Origin: Pseudomonadota bacterium
Lineage (GTDB): Bacteria; Pseudomonadota; Alphaproteobacteria; Rhizobiales; Rhizobiaceae
Length of the DNA: 6,126 bases
Direction of reading: 5' to 3'
Assembly (NCBI GenBank): GCA_003242525.1
Contig: QGUU01000161.1
Span: 1-6,126 of the forward strand
Shown: piece after piece, positions 1 to 5,699 of the stretch
Layout of the letters: every line of letters begins with the position of its first letter
Numbering within the stretch: the stretch's first letter is position 1
Translations under genes and position numbers: made by a program
The notes under the pieces: model-generated
The model's input: only the letters and a program-made list of their open reading frames with translations
Told to the model about the DNA's origin: nothing
Database searches by the model: none

Positions 1-403
1 GTGTCCTGATGCCGGAGTCCCTGCTGGCCACAATCTGGATGTAGTTGGGATAGATAGCGGCGATGCCACGCAGCTTGTCGAGCTTGCCCCGGAAGCCCGC
101 TTCCTCGTTGCCTTCGGCAGCGAACTTCACAGAATCACCCAGCGAGAAGGCGATCTCGCCCTTCCCCTGCTGCAGCAGGTTCAGATTCTCGACCGACGCC
201 TTGGTTGCCTGGACCTGGACCCGCGCACCTTGAATGTTCTTTGAGTAAACCTCGGACAGTGCCACGCCGAGCGGATAATAGACGCCGCTCGTGCCGCCCG
301 TCAGCACGTTGATGAATTCCTGCGCCCCCGCGGCCAGCGTGCTGCCCCCCAGTGAGAGCGCCATCGCACCCGCAATAAGCAGATTCCGGAACAGGTGTTT
401 CAT
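1..403 (-). CDS. TAXI family TRAP transporter solute-binding protein, N-terminal part (cut by the left edge)
   Basis: This gene reads from the ATG at 403 leftwards and is still open at base 1, giving 134 codons of a protein that is usually about 320 residues. Residues 1-27 form a Sec signal peptide (basic MKHLFRN start, hydrophobic core, likely cleavage after Ala-Gly-Ala before Gln28). The mature protein opens with LTGGTSGVYYPLG at residues 34-46, the hallmark of TAXI (TRAP-associated extracytoplasmic immunogenic) binding proteins. It is followed by a helix and strand segment with VENLNLLQQGKGEIAFSLGD, also typical. By family knowledge it captures a solute, often a carboxylate or amino acid, in the periplasm and hands it to a fused TRAP membrane subunit. 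No permease gene is visible; it would lie beyond the edge if linked. The substrate cannot be told. The start is supported by a good ribosome binding site six to seven bases upstream. Confidence 0.93.
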   Translation of the reverse strand, partial: MKHLFRNLLIAGAMALSLGGSTLAAGAQEFINVLTGGTSGVYYPLGVALSEVYSKNIQGARVQVQATKASVENLNLLQQGKGEIAFSLGDSVKFAAEGNEEAGFRGKLDKLRGIAAIYPNYIQIVASRDSGIRT

Positions 404-408
404 GTCGT

Positions 409-416
409 ACCTCCCT
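409..416 (-). promoter_or_regulatory. Ribosome binding site of the TAXI solute-binding protein gene
   Basis: On the minus strand the bases read AGGGAGGT, a near-perfect anti-Shine-Dalgarno match, placed five bases before the ATG at 403. It fixes the start that yields a complete signal peptide. A further four-pair GC hairpin (CCCC at 429-432 with GGGG at 437-440, four-base loop) sits in the leader just upstream of it; no function is claimed for that hairpin. Confidence 0.8.
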
Positions 417-550
417 GTGATCTTCAGCCCCCGAAAGGGGTCGCCATGTGACCCTCCCGCCTACCATCCAGCGAACATGCAGGATATTTCACCAGTTCGC
501 CAGCATCGATCCGCCCGACGGCAGCCCCGTCAGGAGCCTGGGCCCAGAGA

Positions 551-580
551 GCTGATCCGGCGAAATCCTCCCGGATCAGC
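551..580. repeat. Perfect 10-bp inverted repeat downstream of cysK
   Basis: GCTGATCCGG at 551-560 is exactly reverse-complementary to CCGGATCAGC at 571-580, with a 10-base loop between. It lies 42 bases past the cysK stop and about 150 bases upstream of the TAXI gene start. A second small inverted repeat (GACGG 517-521 with CCGTC 527-531) lies next to it. On the minus strand no T-run follows, so it is not a canonical intrinsic terminator. It may be an RNA 3'-end stabiliser, a factor-assisted terminator, or an operator for the TAXI gene. The rest of the 404-621 gap shows no gene. Confidence 0.6.
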
Positions 581-621
581 GGCATGCAACGCGGCAAAGG
601 CCCGGCTTGGGCTCGATCGCG

Positions 622-1605
622 TCAACCCAATCCCTCGAACAGGACGGTCGACAAATACCGCTCGGCAAAGGAAGGTATGACGACAACAAGGGTCTTGCCC
701 TTGTTTTCCGGCCGTGCCCCAACGACGGCCGCGGCCTGCAGGGCAGCACCTGAGGAGATGCCGGCGGGCACGCCTTCCAGGCGCGCGACAAGGCGCGCGT
801 TGGCCACGGCGTCTTCGTTGGAAACCTTCACGATTTCGTCATAGACCGTGACGTCGAGAATCTTGGGCGCAAAACCTGCCCCGATACCCTGGATCTTGTG
901 GGGGCCCGGCTTGCCGCCGGAGAGCACCGGCGACGCCTCCGGCTCGACAGCCACGACCTGCACGGACGGCTTGCGCTTCTTCAGGACCTGGCCGACTCCC
1001 GTTATTGTTCCGCCCGTGCCGATACCGGAGACCAGTATGTCCACCGCGCCTGCCGTGTCGTTCCAGATCTCCTCGGCAGTGGTGCTACGGTGAATCTCCG
1101 GGTTGGCCGGGTTCTCGAACTGCTGGGGAATCACGGCATCGGGCAGGCTGCGCTGCAGCTCCTCGGCCTTGGCGATGGCGCCGCTCATGCCCTTCGCCCC
1201 GTCAGTCAAAACCAGTTCGGCTCCAAGCAGGAGCAGCATCTTGCGTCGCTCCATCGACATCGTTTCGGGCATGGTCAGGATCAGCCTGTAGCCCTTGGCC
1301 GCGGCAGCGAAGGCGAGTGCTATGCCGGTATTGCCGGACGTGGGTTCGATCAGGGTCGTCTTGCCTGGCGTTATCCGCCCCTCTGCCTCCATGGCCTCGA
1401 TCATCGCCACGCCGATACGGTCCTTGACCGAGCCGATGGGATTGAAGAACTCCAGCTTGGCAAGGAGGTCGGCCACAATGCCCTTTTCCCGCGCGAACTT
1501 GCTCAGCCGGACCAACGGCGTGTCGCCGATCGTATCGGTGATCGAATCGAAGATCCGCCCGCGTCCAGCAACGCGCACGGAAGAAGATGCGGCAGATTTC
1601 GTCAT
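622..1605 (-). CDS. cysK: Cysteine synthase A (O-acetylserine sulfhydrylase)
   Basis: The 327-residue product is a fold-type II PLP enzyme that makes L-cysteine from O-acetylserine and sulfide in the cytoplasm. Visible landmarks are the PLP lysine Lys61 in NPIGSVKDR, the substrate-binding loop PTSGNTG (88-94), [11 protein letters not shown] (162-172), the PLP phosphate-binding loop GTGGT (196-200), KIQGIGAGF (237-245), GISSGAA (282-288), whose serine contacts the PLP ring nitrogen, and the CysK-type C-terminal SFAERYLST. Length is normal. The NPxxSVKDR form resembles plant and rhizobial enzymes more than enterobacterial CysK, and CysM-like or cystathionine beta-synthase-like activity cannot be excluded by sequence alone. 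The first 13 or so residues are a poorly conserved, Ser/Ala-rich lead. ATG 1605 is chosen because the next in-frame ATG is Met68, inside the core. Its ribosome site is weak (GGGA about ten bases upstream). It appears to be transcribed alone. Confidence 0.96.
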   Translation of the reverse strand: MTKSAASSSVRVAGRGRIFDSITDTIGDTPLVRLSKFAREKGIVADLLAKLEFFNPIGSVKDRIGVAMIEAMEAEGRITPGKTTLIEPTSGNTGIALAFAAAAKGYRLILTMPETMSMERRKMLLLLGAELVLTDGAKGMSGAIAKAEELQRSLPDAVIPQQFENPANPEIHRSTTAEEIWNDTAGAVDILVSGIGTGGTITGVGQVLKKRKPSVQVVAVEPEASPVLSGGKPGPHKIQGIGAGFAPKILDVTVYDEIVKVSNEDAVANARLVARLEGVPAGISSGAALQAAAVVGARPENKGKTLVVVIPSFAERYLSTVLFEGLG

Positions 1606-1656
1606 TCTTTGTTTTCCCGAAATGCTGTCATTGATGGAATTTCGACCCTGGCGCCA

Positions 1657-1679
1657 CCTCGCAAGGCCCTAAGTCGAGG
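1657..1679. repeat. Small inverted repeat in the cysK upstream region
   Basis: CCTCG at 1657-1661 pairs with CGAGG at 1675-1679 across a 13-base loop. It lies about 50-75 bases before the cysK ATG, in the 117-base gap between the dehydrogenase gene and cysK. It could be an operator, part of the cysK leader, or chance. I could not make out a convincing -35/-10 pair for cysK in this gap. Confidence 0.3.
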
Positions 1680-1680
1680 C

Positions 1681-1709
1681 TAAAAGGGCCGGAAGCAGGT
1701 TCGCCCGGC
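1681..1709 (-). terminator. Candidate intrinsic terminator of the PQQ-dependent dehydrogenase gene
   Basis: On the minus strand GCCGG (1709-1705) pairs with CCGGC (1692-1688) over a 12-base loop, then CC and four T residues (1685-1682) follow. It starts 14 bases after the dehydrogenase stop codon. The stem is short, the loop long and the T-run only four bases, so this is a weak candidate, but its position is right. Confidence 0.4.
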
Positions 1710-1722
1710 GTCCGGCATTCGG

Positions 1723-3060
1723 TCAAGGCTTCCCGTCATAGGTGATCCGCCAGATCGTACCGGAACCGTCCTCCGTGACGATCAGCGCGCCATCCTTGGC
1801 CGCTGCCACGCCAACCGGCCGGCCCCAGACCGATGCGTCGGACAGGACAAAACCCGTCATGAAATCCATGTACGCGCCCGTCGGCCGCCCGTTCTCGAAT
1901 TTCAGACGAACGACCTTGTAGCCGGTACGCGTGCCACGGTTCCATGAACCGTGCATGGTGACAAAGGCATCGCCTTTGTAGTCGGCAGGAAAGCGGTCGC
2001 CTTCATAGAAGGTAATGCCCAGCGGCGCCGAATGCGCCTGCAGGAGCACATCCGGAATCGTCACCTCTCCGGCAAGATCGGGCCGGGCGCCCTGATGGCG
2101 AGGGTCCTCATTGGAGCCAATGTAATACCATGGCCAACCGTAGAATGCCCCATCCCTTACAGTAGTGGCGTACTCGAAAGGAACGTTGTCCCCAAGACCG
2201 TCACGCTCGTTGACGACGCACCACAGCGCACCCGTCTTTGGCTGCACGGCCATTCCGGAACAATTGCGCAGGCCCGTGGCCACCACCCGGTCATTGCCGC
2301 CCTCCGGATCGTAGGCGCGGACCTGGGCGCGGCCTTCCTCCGAGCCCCATAGCGCGCCCAGCGGCATTTCGTCGGCCCAGACTTTGGCATCGACTTCCAA
2401 CTGGGCCGCGATGGCTTCGGCAACATTCGAGAGGGAGCCGACGGAAACGTAAAGGGTGCCTCCGTCAGGTGAGAAGGCGATATCACGCGTCCAGTGGCCG
2501 CCGGTAGGCAGACCGGCAACGACCTTTTCTGGTTCGCCTCTGGCAGACATATCCCCTTCCTCGTACGGGAAACGGACAATGCTGCCCGAGTTCGCGACAT
2601 AGACCCAACGCGGTCGGTCGGACGGATAGAAGGCAATGCCGTAAGGCTGGCTGAGACCGCTCGCGAAAACGCTTTGTTCGGTTACGGCACCGCTTTCATC
2701 CAGCCGGTAGACGAGAAGGCGGTTGGCCCGGCTGTCAGCCACGAACAGATCGCCATTGGGCGCCACCCGTACGACGCGCGGACCGCGCAGACCCGAAGCG
2801 ATCCTGTAAGCGGAGAAGCCTTCAGGAAGGAGCGGAGCAGCATCCTCCGGTGCCGTCACCCTGTCGGCGCTATTGGATATGGATTCGGCGGGCGAAGGCT
2901 TTGGCAGGTCCTTGGGCAGGATTAGCCGCCACGTGCCTGGCCTGTCGTCCTGCCAGCCCCCGAAGGCCGATGTACCCTGCAGCGCCGGCGCAGTTGCGTC
3001 CTGCGCCAATGCTGCAGACGAAAGAAAGATTGAAAGGAAAGCCAGCTGGGGGATTCGCAT
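1723..3060 (-). CDS. Secreted PQQ-dependent sugar dehydrogenase family protein (sorbosone dehydrogenase-like)
   Basis: The 445-residue product begins with a clear Sec signal peptide (MRIPQLAFLS..., cleavage likely after ALA at 19), so it should act in the periplasm. After a low-complexity linker to about residue 80, a six-bladed beta-propeller of the soluble glucose/sorbosone dehydrogenase type follows. Landmarks are GPRVVRVAPNGDLFVADS (93-110), GGHWTRDIAFSPDG (187-200) with His189 at the place of the catalytic histidine of soluble glucose dehydrogenase, VNERDGLGDNVP (283-294), AHSAPLGITFY (342-352), HGSWNR (370-375) and WGRPVGVA (412-419). Family members oxidise sugars or sugar-like alcohols using PQQ and calcium, but many homologues have no proven substrate or cofactor, so the reaction is inferred. 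The protein has only two cysteines, Cys267 and Cys281, which may form a disulfide. No pqq synthesis gene is in view. The gene lies 83 bases after the small hrcA-linked gene and could be read through from it or have its own promoter. Its ribosome site is weak. Confidence 0.88.
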   Translation of the reverse strand: MRIPQLAFLSIFLSSAALAQDATAPALQGTSAFGGWQDDRPGTWRLILPKDLPKPSPAESISNSADRVTAPEDAAPLLPEGFSAYRIASGLRGPRVVRVAPNGDLFVADSRANRLLVYRLDESGAVTEQSVFASGLSQPYGIAFYPSDRPRWVYVANSGSIVRFPYEEGDMSARGEPEKVVAGLPTGGHWTRDIAFSPDGGTLYVSVGSLSNVAEAIAAQLEVDAKVWADEMPLGALWGSEEGRAQVRAYDPEGGNDRVVATGLRNCSGMAVQPKTGALWCVVNERDGLGDNVPFEYATTVRDGAFYGWPWYYIGSNEDPRHQGARPDLAGEVTIPDVLLQAHSAPLGITFYEGDRFPADYKGDAFVTMHGSWNRGTRTGYKVVRLKFENGRPTGAYMDFMTGFVLSDASVWGRPVGVAAAKDGALIVTEDGSGTIWRITYDGKP

Positions 3061-3143
3061 GTAGTTTGTTCCGGATCAGTCAGGGGCAAACGGACAGAAA
3101 AGGCTGGAGTTCCGTCTGTCGCACCCGCGCCACAGGTCCGACC

Positions 3144-3329
3144 TTAGCCGAGATCCGCGTCAAGCTGCTTTTCGAGCGTCACCAGATCGGCAGGAAGGGG
3201 AAGTCCCATCGCGCGAAGCTCGTTGAGCTTTTCGCGCACTTGTTCGCGGATTTCACGGGCGTCTTCAGGCTGGTTGACCATGGCGGCAAGCAGGATGTCG
3301 ATTTCGGCCTTGATGGATTCAAATGCCAT
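3144..3329 (-). CDS. Small helical protein of unknown function, cotranscribed with hrcA
   Basis: I do not recognise this 61-residue protein. It starts MAFESIKAEIDILLAAMVNQ and is rich in Glu, Arg, Leu and Ala, with no cysteine, no signal peptide and no membrane segment. Heptad-like leucine spacing in the middle (REIREQVREKLNELRAMG) suggests two amphipathic helices split by the proline-containing turn LPLPAD, followed by a short acidic C-terminal helix. Reality as a gene is supported by a strong AGGAGG five bases before the ATG, by the 17-base gap to the hrcA stop codon on the same strand, and by a composition that makes a plausible soluble protein. It probably shares the hrcA transcript. Position suggests a link to the stress regulon or merely cotranscription; no function can be read from the sequence. 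The slot is often held by grpE in related bacteria, but the protein has no resemblance to GrpE. Confidence 0.8.
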   Translation of the reverse strand: MAFESIKAEIDILLAAMVNQPEDAREIREQVREKLNELRAMGLPLPADLVTLEKQLDADLG

Positions 3330-3334
3330 GCTCG

Positions 3335-3340
3335 CCTCCT
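3335..3340 (-). promoter_or_regulatory. Strong ribosome binding site of the small hrcA-linked gene
   Basis: The minus strand reads AGGAGG five bases before the ATG at 3329, in the short spacer after the hrcA stop codon. It is the best Shine-Dalgarno match in this part of the window and the main reason for accepting the short gene as real. Confidence 0.8.
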
Positions 3341-3347
3341 GTGCAAC

Positions 3348-4433
3348 TCATCGCAGCATGCGCGATATGAGTTGCGCCGTATAGTCCACCATCGGAACGA
3401 TGCGCGCGTAGTTCAGCCTTGTCGGGCCAATCACGCCCAGCGCGCCGATGACGCGCGCTTCCTTGTCCCGGTAGGGCGCAACGACGAGCGATGACCCCGA
3501 GAGCGAAAACAGCTTGTTTTCCGAACCAATGAAGATACGCACGCCCGGCCCCTGCTCGGCCAGGTCCAGGAGCTGTATCAGGCTGTCCTGCGTTTCCAGG
3601 TCGTCGAAAAGGTGCTTCAGGCGCTCGATGTCGGCCTGCGCCGTAACGTTCTCGAGCAGATTGGCGCGGCCGCGCACGATCAGCCGGGCCGGCAGACCGC
3701 TTTCAGAGCCGGCCCAGACCGCGAGCCCTTTTTCCACAAGGTCCTGCGACAGCTCATCAAGCGCCGACTGGGTTTCCTCCTTGCGCCCCTCGATCTCGGC
3801 ACGAGCTTCGGACAGGGTACGCCCGCGTATGTGTGCGTTGAGGAAATTGGAAGCCTCATGCAATTGCGAAACCGTCACGCCCGCCGGCAGGTCGATGATC
3901 CGGTTCTCGACATCGCCGTTCTGGGACACAAGCACCGCCAGCGCCTTGGTCGGCTCAAGCTGGATAAATTCGATGTGCTTGAGCGCAGCCTCGCTCTTGG
4001 CGGCCAGAACCAGCCCCGCGCCACGCGACATGCCTGAAAGCAGTTGGCTGGCCTCCGTGAGTACATGCTCCAGCGAAGCGCCCTCGCCCGATACCTTGAT
4101 CTGCGCTTCGATCCTGCGCCGCTCCTCGTCCGTCAGGTCTCCCAGTTCCATGAAGGCATCGACAAAGAAGCGCAAACCCTGCTGCGTTGGCAAGCGGCCC
4201 GCCGAGACGTGCGGCGCATAGATCAGGCCCAGTTGCTCCAGATCGCTCATCACATTGCGGATGGTAGCCGGCGAGAGCGACGAAGGCAGAAGACGCGAGA
4301 GCGAACGCGAGCCGACCGGCTCGCCGTCCCGAAGGTAGGAATCGACGATACGACGGAAGATGTCGCGCGAACGCTGGTCGAGCGATTGCAGCGTCGGTGA
4401 CTGGACGGTCGGGTCAGTGATCGGCCGGGTCAT
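3348..4433 (-). CDS. hrcA: Heat-inducible transcription repressor HrcA
   Basis: The 361-residue product matches the full length of alphaproteobacterial HrcA. HrcA binds the CIRCE inverted repeat, typically upstream of groESL, and represses chaperonin genes; GroEL is known to assist its folding, which gives feedback. The N-terminal winged helix-turn-helix spans about residues 18-85, with the recognition region [13 protein letters not shown] (54-66) and the wing SAGRLPT (77-83) leading into [12 protein letters not shown]. The rest is the GAF-like and dimerisation/inserted domain region, ending in the conserved [28 protein letters not shown]. The start at ATG 4433 has GGAGG ten bases upstream (4444-4448). 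It is divergent from rph and followed by a 61-residue unknown gene, not by grpE. No CIRCE is seen in front of hrcA or anywhere in the window, so autoregulation through CIRCE is not supported here. Confidence 0.97.
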   Translation of the reverse strand: MTRPITDPTVQSPTLQSLDQRSRDIFRRIVDSYLRDGEPVGSRSLSRLLPSSLSPATIRNVMSDLEQLGLIYAPHVSAGRLPTQQGLRFFVDAFMELGDLTDEERRRIEAQIKVSGEGASLEHVLTEASQLLSGMSRGAGLVLAAKSEAALKHIEFIQLEPTKALAVLVSQNGDVENRIIDLPAGVTVSQLHEASNFLNAHIRGRTLSEARAEIEGRKEETQSALDELSQDLVEKGLAVWAGSESGLPARLIVRGRANLLENVTAQADIERLKHLFDDLETQDSLIQLLDLAEQGPGVRIFIGSENKLFSLSGSSLVVAPYRDKEARVIGALGVIGPTRLNYARIVPMVDYTAQLISRMLR

Positions 4434-4457
4434 TCGTACAAATCCTCCGTGTCAAGG

Positions 4458-4485
4458 ATATAGATGCGAAAGCCTATGGTGCAAG
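4458..4485 (-). promoter_or_regulatory. Candidate hrcA promoter, with resemblance to heat-shock sigma (RpoH) promoters
   Basis: On the minus strand CTTG (4485-4482) is followed after 17 bases by TCTATAT (4464-4458). This matches the alphaproteobacterial RpoH pattern CTTG, about 17 bases, CYTATNT at all but one position. The same bases can be read as a housekeeping promoter (TTGCAC, 16 bases, TATATC). Transcription would start near 4451, leaving a leader of about 18 bases that just includes the GGAGG at 4444-4448. Consensus is from established rhizobial work as I remember it; the assignment is inference. Confidence 0.4.
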
Positions 4486-4500
4486 CATGGGCGTTTTCCT

Positions 4501-4529
4501 TTGCGCCCCGGTCATGGCAGGGCTAAAAG
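4501..4529 (+). promoter_or_regulatory. Candidate housekeeping promoter of the rph-VOC-rdgB operon
   Basis: TTGCGC at 4501-4506 and TAAAAG at 4524-4529 are spaced by 17 bases, a reasonable fit to alphaproteobacterial sigma-70 promoters. Transcription would start near 4536, giving a leader of about 26 bases before the rph ATG at 4562. This placement also argues against the longer rph start at 4487, which would lie upstream of the transcription start. Confidence 0.35.
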
Positions 4530-4561
4530 CCGGCAAGATTCAGCAATGGGAAAGCAGCCGA

Positions 4562-5278
4562 ATGCGTCCGTCCAAACGCCAGAACGACGAAATGCGCGCC
4601 ATATCCTTCGAGCGCGGAGTCTCCAAGCACGCAGAGGGCTCGTGCCTGGTGAAGTTCGGCGACACGCATGTATTGTGCACGGCAAGCCTGGAGGAAAAGG
4701 TGCCGGCTTGGATGCGCAATTCCGGAAAGGGCTGGGTCACGGCCGAATATGGCATGCTGCCGCGCTCGACGGGCGAGCGCATGCGCCGCGAAGCCTCCTC
4801 GGGCAAACAGGGCGGCAGGACGCTGGAAATCCAGCGCCTGATCGGCCGCAGCCTGCGCGCCGTGGTCGACCTGCAGGCATTGGGTGAGGTGCAGATCACC
4901 GTGGATTGCGACGTCATCCAGGCTGATGGCGGCACCCGAACCGCCTCGATCAATGGCGGCTGGGTGGCTCTCCATGACTGCCTGCGCTGGATGGAGGCGC
5001 GCCAGATGGTGAAGCTCGACAAGGTCCTCAAGGATCACGTCGCGGCCATCTCCTGCGGCATTCATGAAGGCCAGCCGATCCTCGATCTCGACTATGTCGA
5101 GGACTCGTCGGCGGGTACGGACGCAAATTTCGTGATGACGGGCAAGGGTGGCATCGTGGAGGTTCAGGGTACGGCGGAGGGCGAACCGTTCACCGAAGAG
5201 CAGTTCCTGGCGCTGATGTCTCTGGCCAAAAAAGGAATCGCCCGGCTGGTGGACCTGCAGAAAATGGCGGTGTCATAG
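4562..5278 (+). CDS. rph: Ribonuclease PH (tRNA nucleotidyltransferase)
   Basis: RNase PH is a phosphorolytic 3'-to-5' exoribonuclease that trims the 3' ends of tRNA precursors and other RNAs in the cytoplasm, working as a hexamer ring. From ATG 4562 the product is 238 residues, the normal length. In this numbering the phosphate-binding residues fall exactly at their canonical places, Arg86 in [10 protein letters not shown] and Gly124-Thr125-Arg126 in [11 protein letters not shown]. The acidic active-site motif [17 protein letters not shown] spans 175-191 with Asp181 and Asp187. The reading frame is open upstream to an ATG at 4487, but those 25 extra residues look like non-coding leader and the conserved start MRPSKR begins at 4562. 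The ribosome site there is poor (GGGAAAG about eight to ten bases before). It is the first gene of an operon with the VOC gene and rdgB, and divergent from hrcA. Confidence 0.96.
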   Translation: MRPSKRQNDEMRAISFERGVSKHAEGSCLVKFGDTHVLCTASLEEKVPAWMRNSGKGWVTAEYGMLPRSTGERMRREASSGKQGGRTLEIQRLIGRSLRAVVDLQALGEVQITVDCDVIQADGGTRTASINGGWVALHDCLRWMEARQMVKLDKVLKDHVAAISCGIHEGQPILDLDYVEDSSAGTDANFVMTGKGGIVEVQGTAEGEPFTEEQFLALMSLAKKGIARLVDLQKMAVS

Positions 5279-5281
5279 GAG
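5277..5281 (+). promoter_or_regulatory. Ribosome binding site that selects the GTG start of the VOC gene
   Basis: AGGAG overlaps the rph stop codon and stands seven bases before GTG 5289. A nearer ATG at 5282 is in another frame and too close to the AGGAG, so the GTG is the functional start. The overlap with the rph stop suggests translational coupling. Confidence 0.65.
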
Positions 5282-5288
5282 ATGGGAC

Positions 5289-5699
5289 GTGCAGCCTTCC
5301 GCAATTCTTGAGTCGGCCCTCTACGTCACCGATCTCCATGCAGCAGAAGCTTTCTACGGCGGGGTTCTGGGGCTGGAACGGATCGCAAAGGTAGAGGGCC
5401 GGCACGTATTCTTCCGTTGCGGCGCAGGCGTGCTCCTGCTCTTCGACGCCTCGGCAACGCGCGTGCCGCCGCCGGAAGGCGCAAGATTGCCGGTTCCACC
5501 GCACGGCGCGACCGGCCAGGGGCATCTTTGCTTTGCCGCCACCTCTGACCAGATCGAACGCTGGAAGGGGCATCTCATGCAAAGGGGCGTCGCGGTCGAG
5601 GCCGACTTTTCCTGGCCGGGCGGCGGAAGGTCCATCTATTTCCGTGACCCTTCAGGAAACTCGCTTGAATTCGCAGAACCGAAAATCTGGAACCTCTAG
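5289..5699 (+). CDS. VOC (glyoxalase/bleomycin-resistance/dioxygenase fold) family protein
   Basis: The 136-residue product is a single vicinal-oxygen-chelate domain made of two beta-alpha-beta-beta-beta units. The first unit begins ILESALYVTDLHAAEAFYGGVLGL (residues 6-29) and the second around GQGHLCFAATSDQIERW (76-92), ending in the typical FRDPSGNSLEF (118-128). By alignment with glyoxalase I the metal ligands would be Glu8, His79 and Glu127, so a divalent metal site is plausible. The VOC fold serves glyoxalases, dioxygenases, epimerases and antibiotic-binding proteins, and nothing here fixes the substrate. Start is GTG 5289, seven bases after AGGAG. It follows rph by 10 bases and its TAG is directly followed by the rdgB ATG, so it belongs to the same operon. 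Location between RNA-processing and nucleotide-sanitising genes might hint at metabolite detoxification, but this is only inference. Base composition does not differ from its neighbours. Confidence 0.92.
   Translation: MQPSAILESALYVTDLHAAEAFYGGVLGLERIAKVEGRHVFFRCGAGVLLLFDASATRVPPPEGARLPVPPHGATGQGHLCFAATSDQIERWKGHLMQRGVAVEADFSWPGGGRSIYFRDPSGNSLEFAEPKIWNL

Noticed and set aside
291..680. Plus-strand open frame of 129 codons across the TAXI start and the cysK gap
   Set aside because: Its first third is the antisense of the TAXI signal peptide region and the remainder is intergenic; no domain or ribosome site supports it.
1315..1322. GAGTGCTA, resembling the right half of the HrcA operator CIRCE
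   Set aside because: It lies inside cysK coding sequence, and the position where the left half TTAGCACTC should be (1297-1305) reads GGCCGCGGC. A chance match.
898..1683. Long open frame of 261 codons on the plus strand opposite cysK
   Set aside because: It is the antisense shadow of a well-recognised gene in GC-rich DNA, has an odd composition rich in Arg, His and Gly, and no ribosome site or domain.
2157..2636. Open frame of 159 codons on the minus strand in another frame within the dehydrogenase gene
   Set aside because: It overlaps the strongly supported dehydrogenase frame and has a low-complexity Arg/Ser/Pro composition typical of an off-frame reading.
3061..3143. Possible hairpin (GACAG with CTGTC) acting as terminator after the small hrcA-linked gene
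   Set aside because: The stem is five pairs with an 18-base loop, competing pairings exist, and no T-run follows the stem, so neither a terminator nor a separate dehydrogenase promoter is supported.
4523..5065. Open frame of 180 codons on the minus strand opposite rph
   Set aside because: Antisense shadow of rph with no recognisable domain; rph itself is fully supported by motifs.
5282..5284. ATG near the rph stop as an alternative start of the VOC gene
   Set aside because: It is in a different frame from the VOC domain and directly abuts the AGGAG; GTG 5289 gives the correct frame and spacing.
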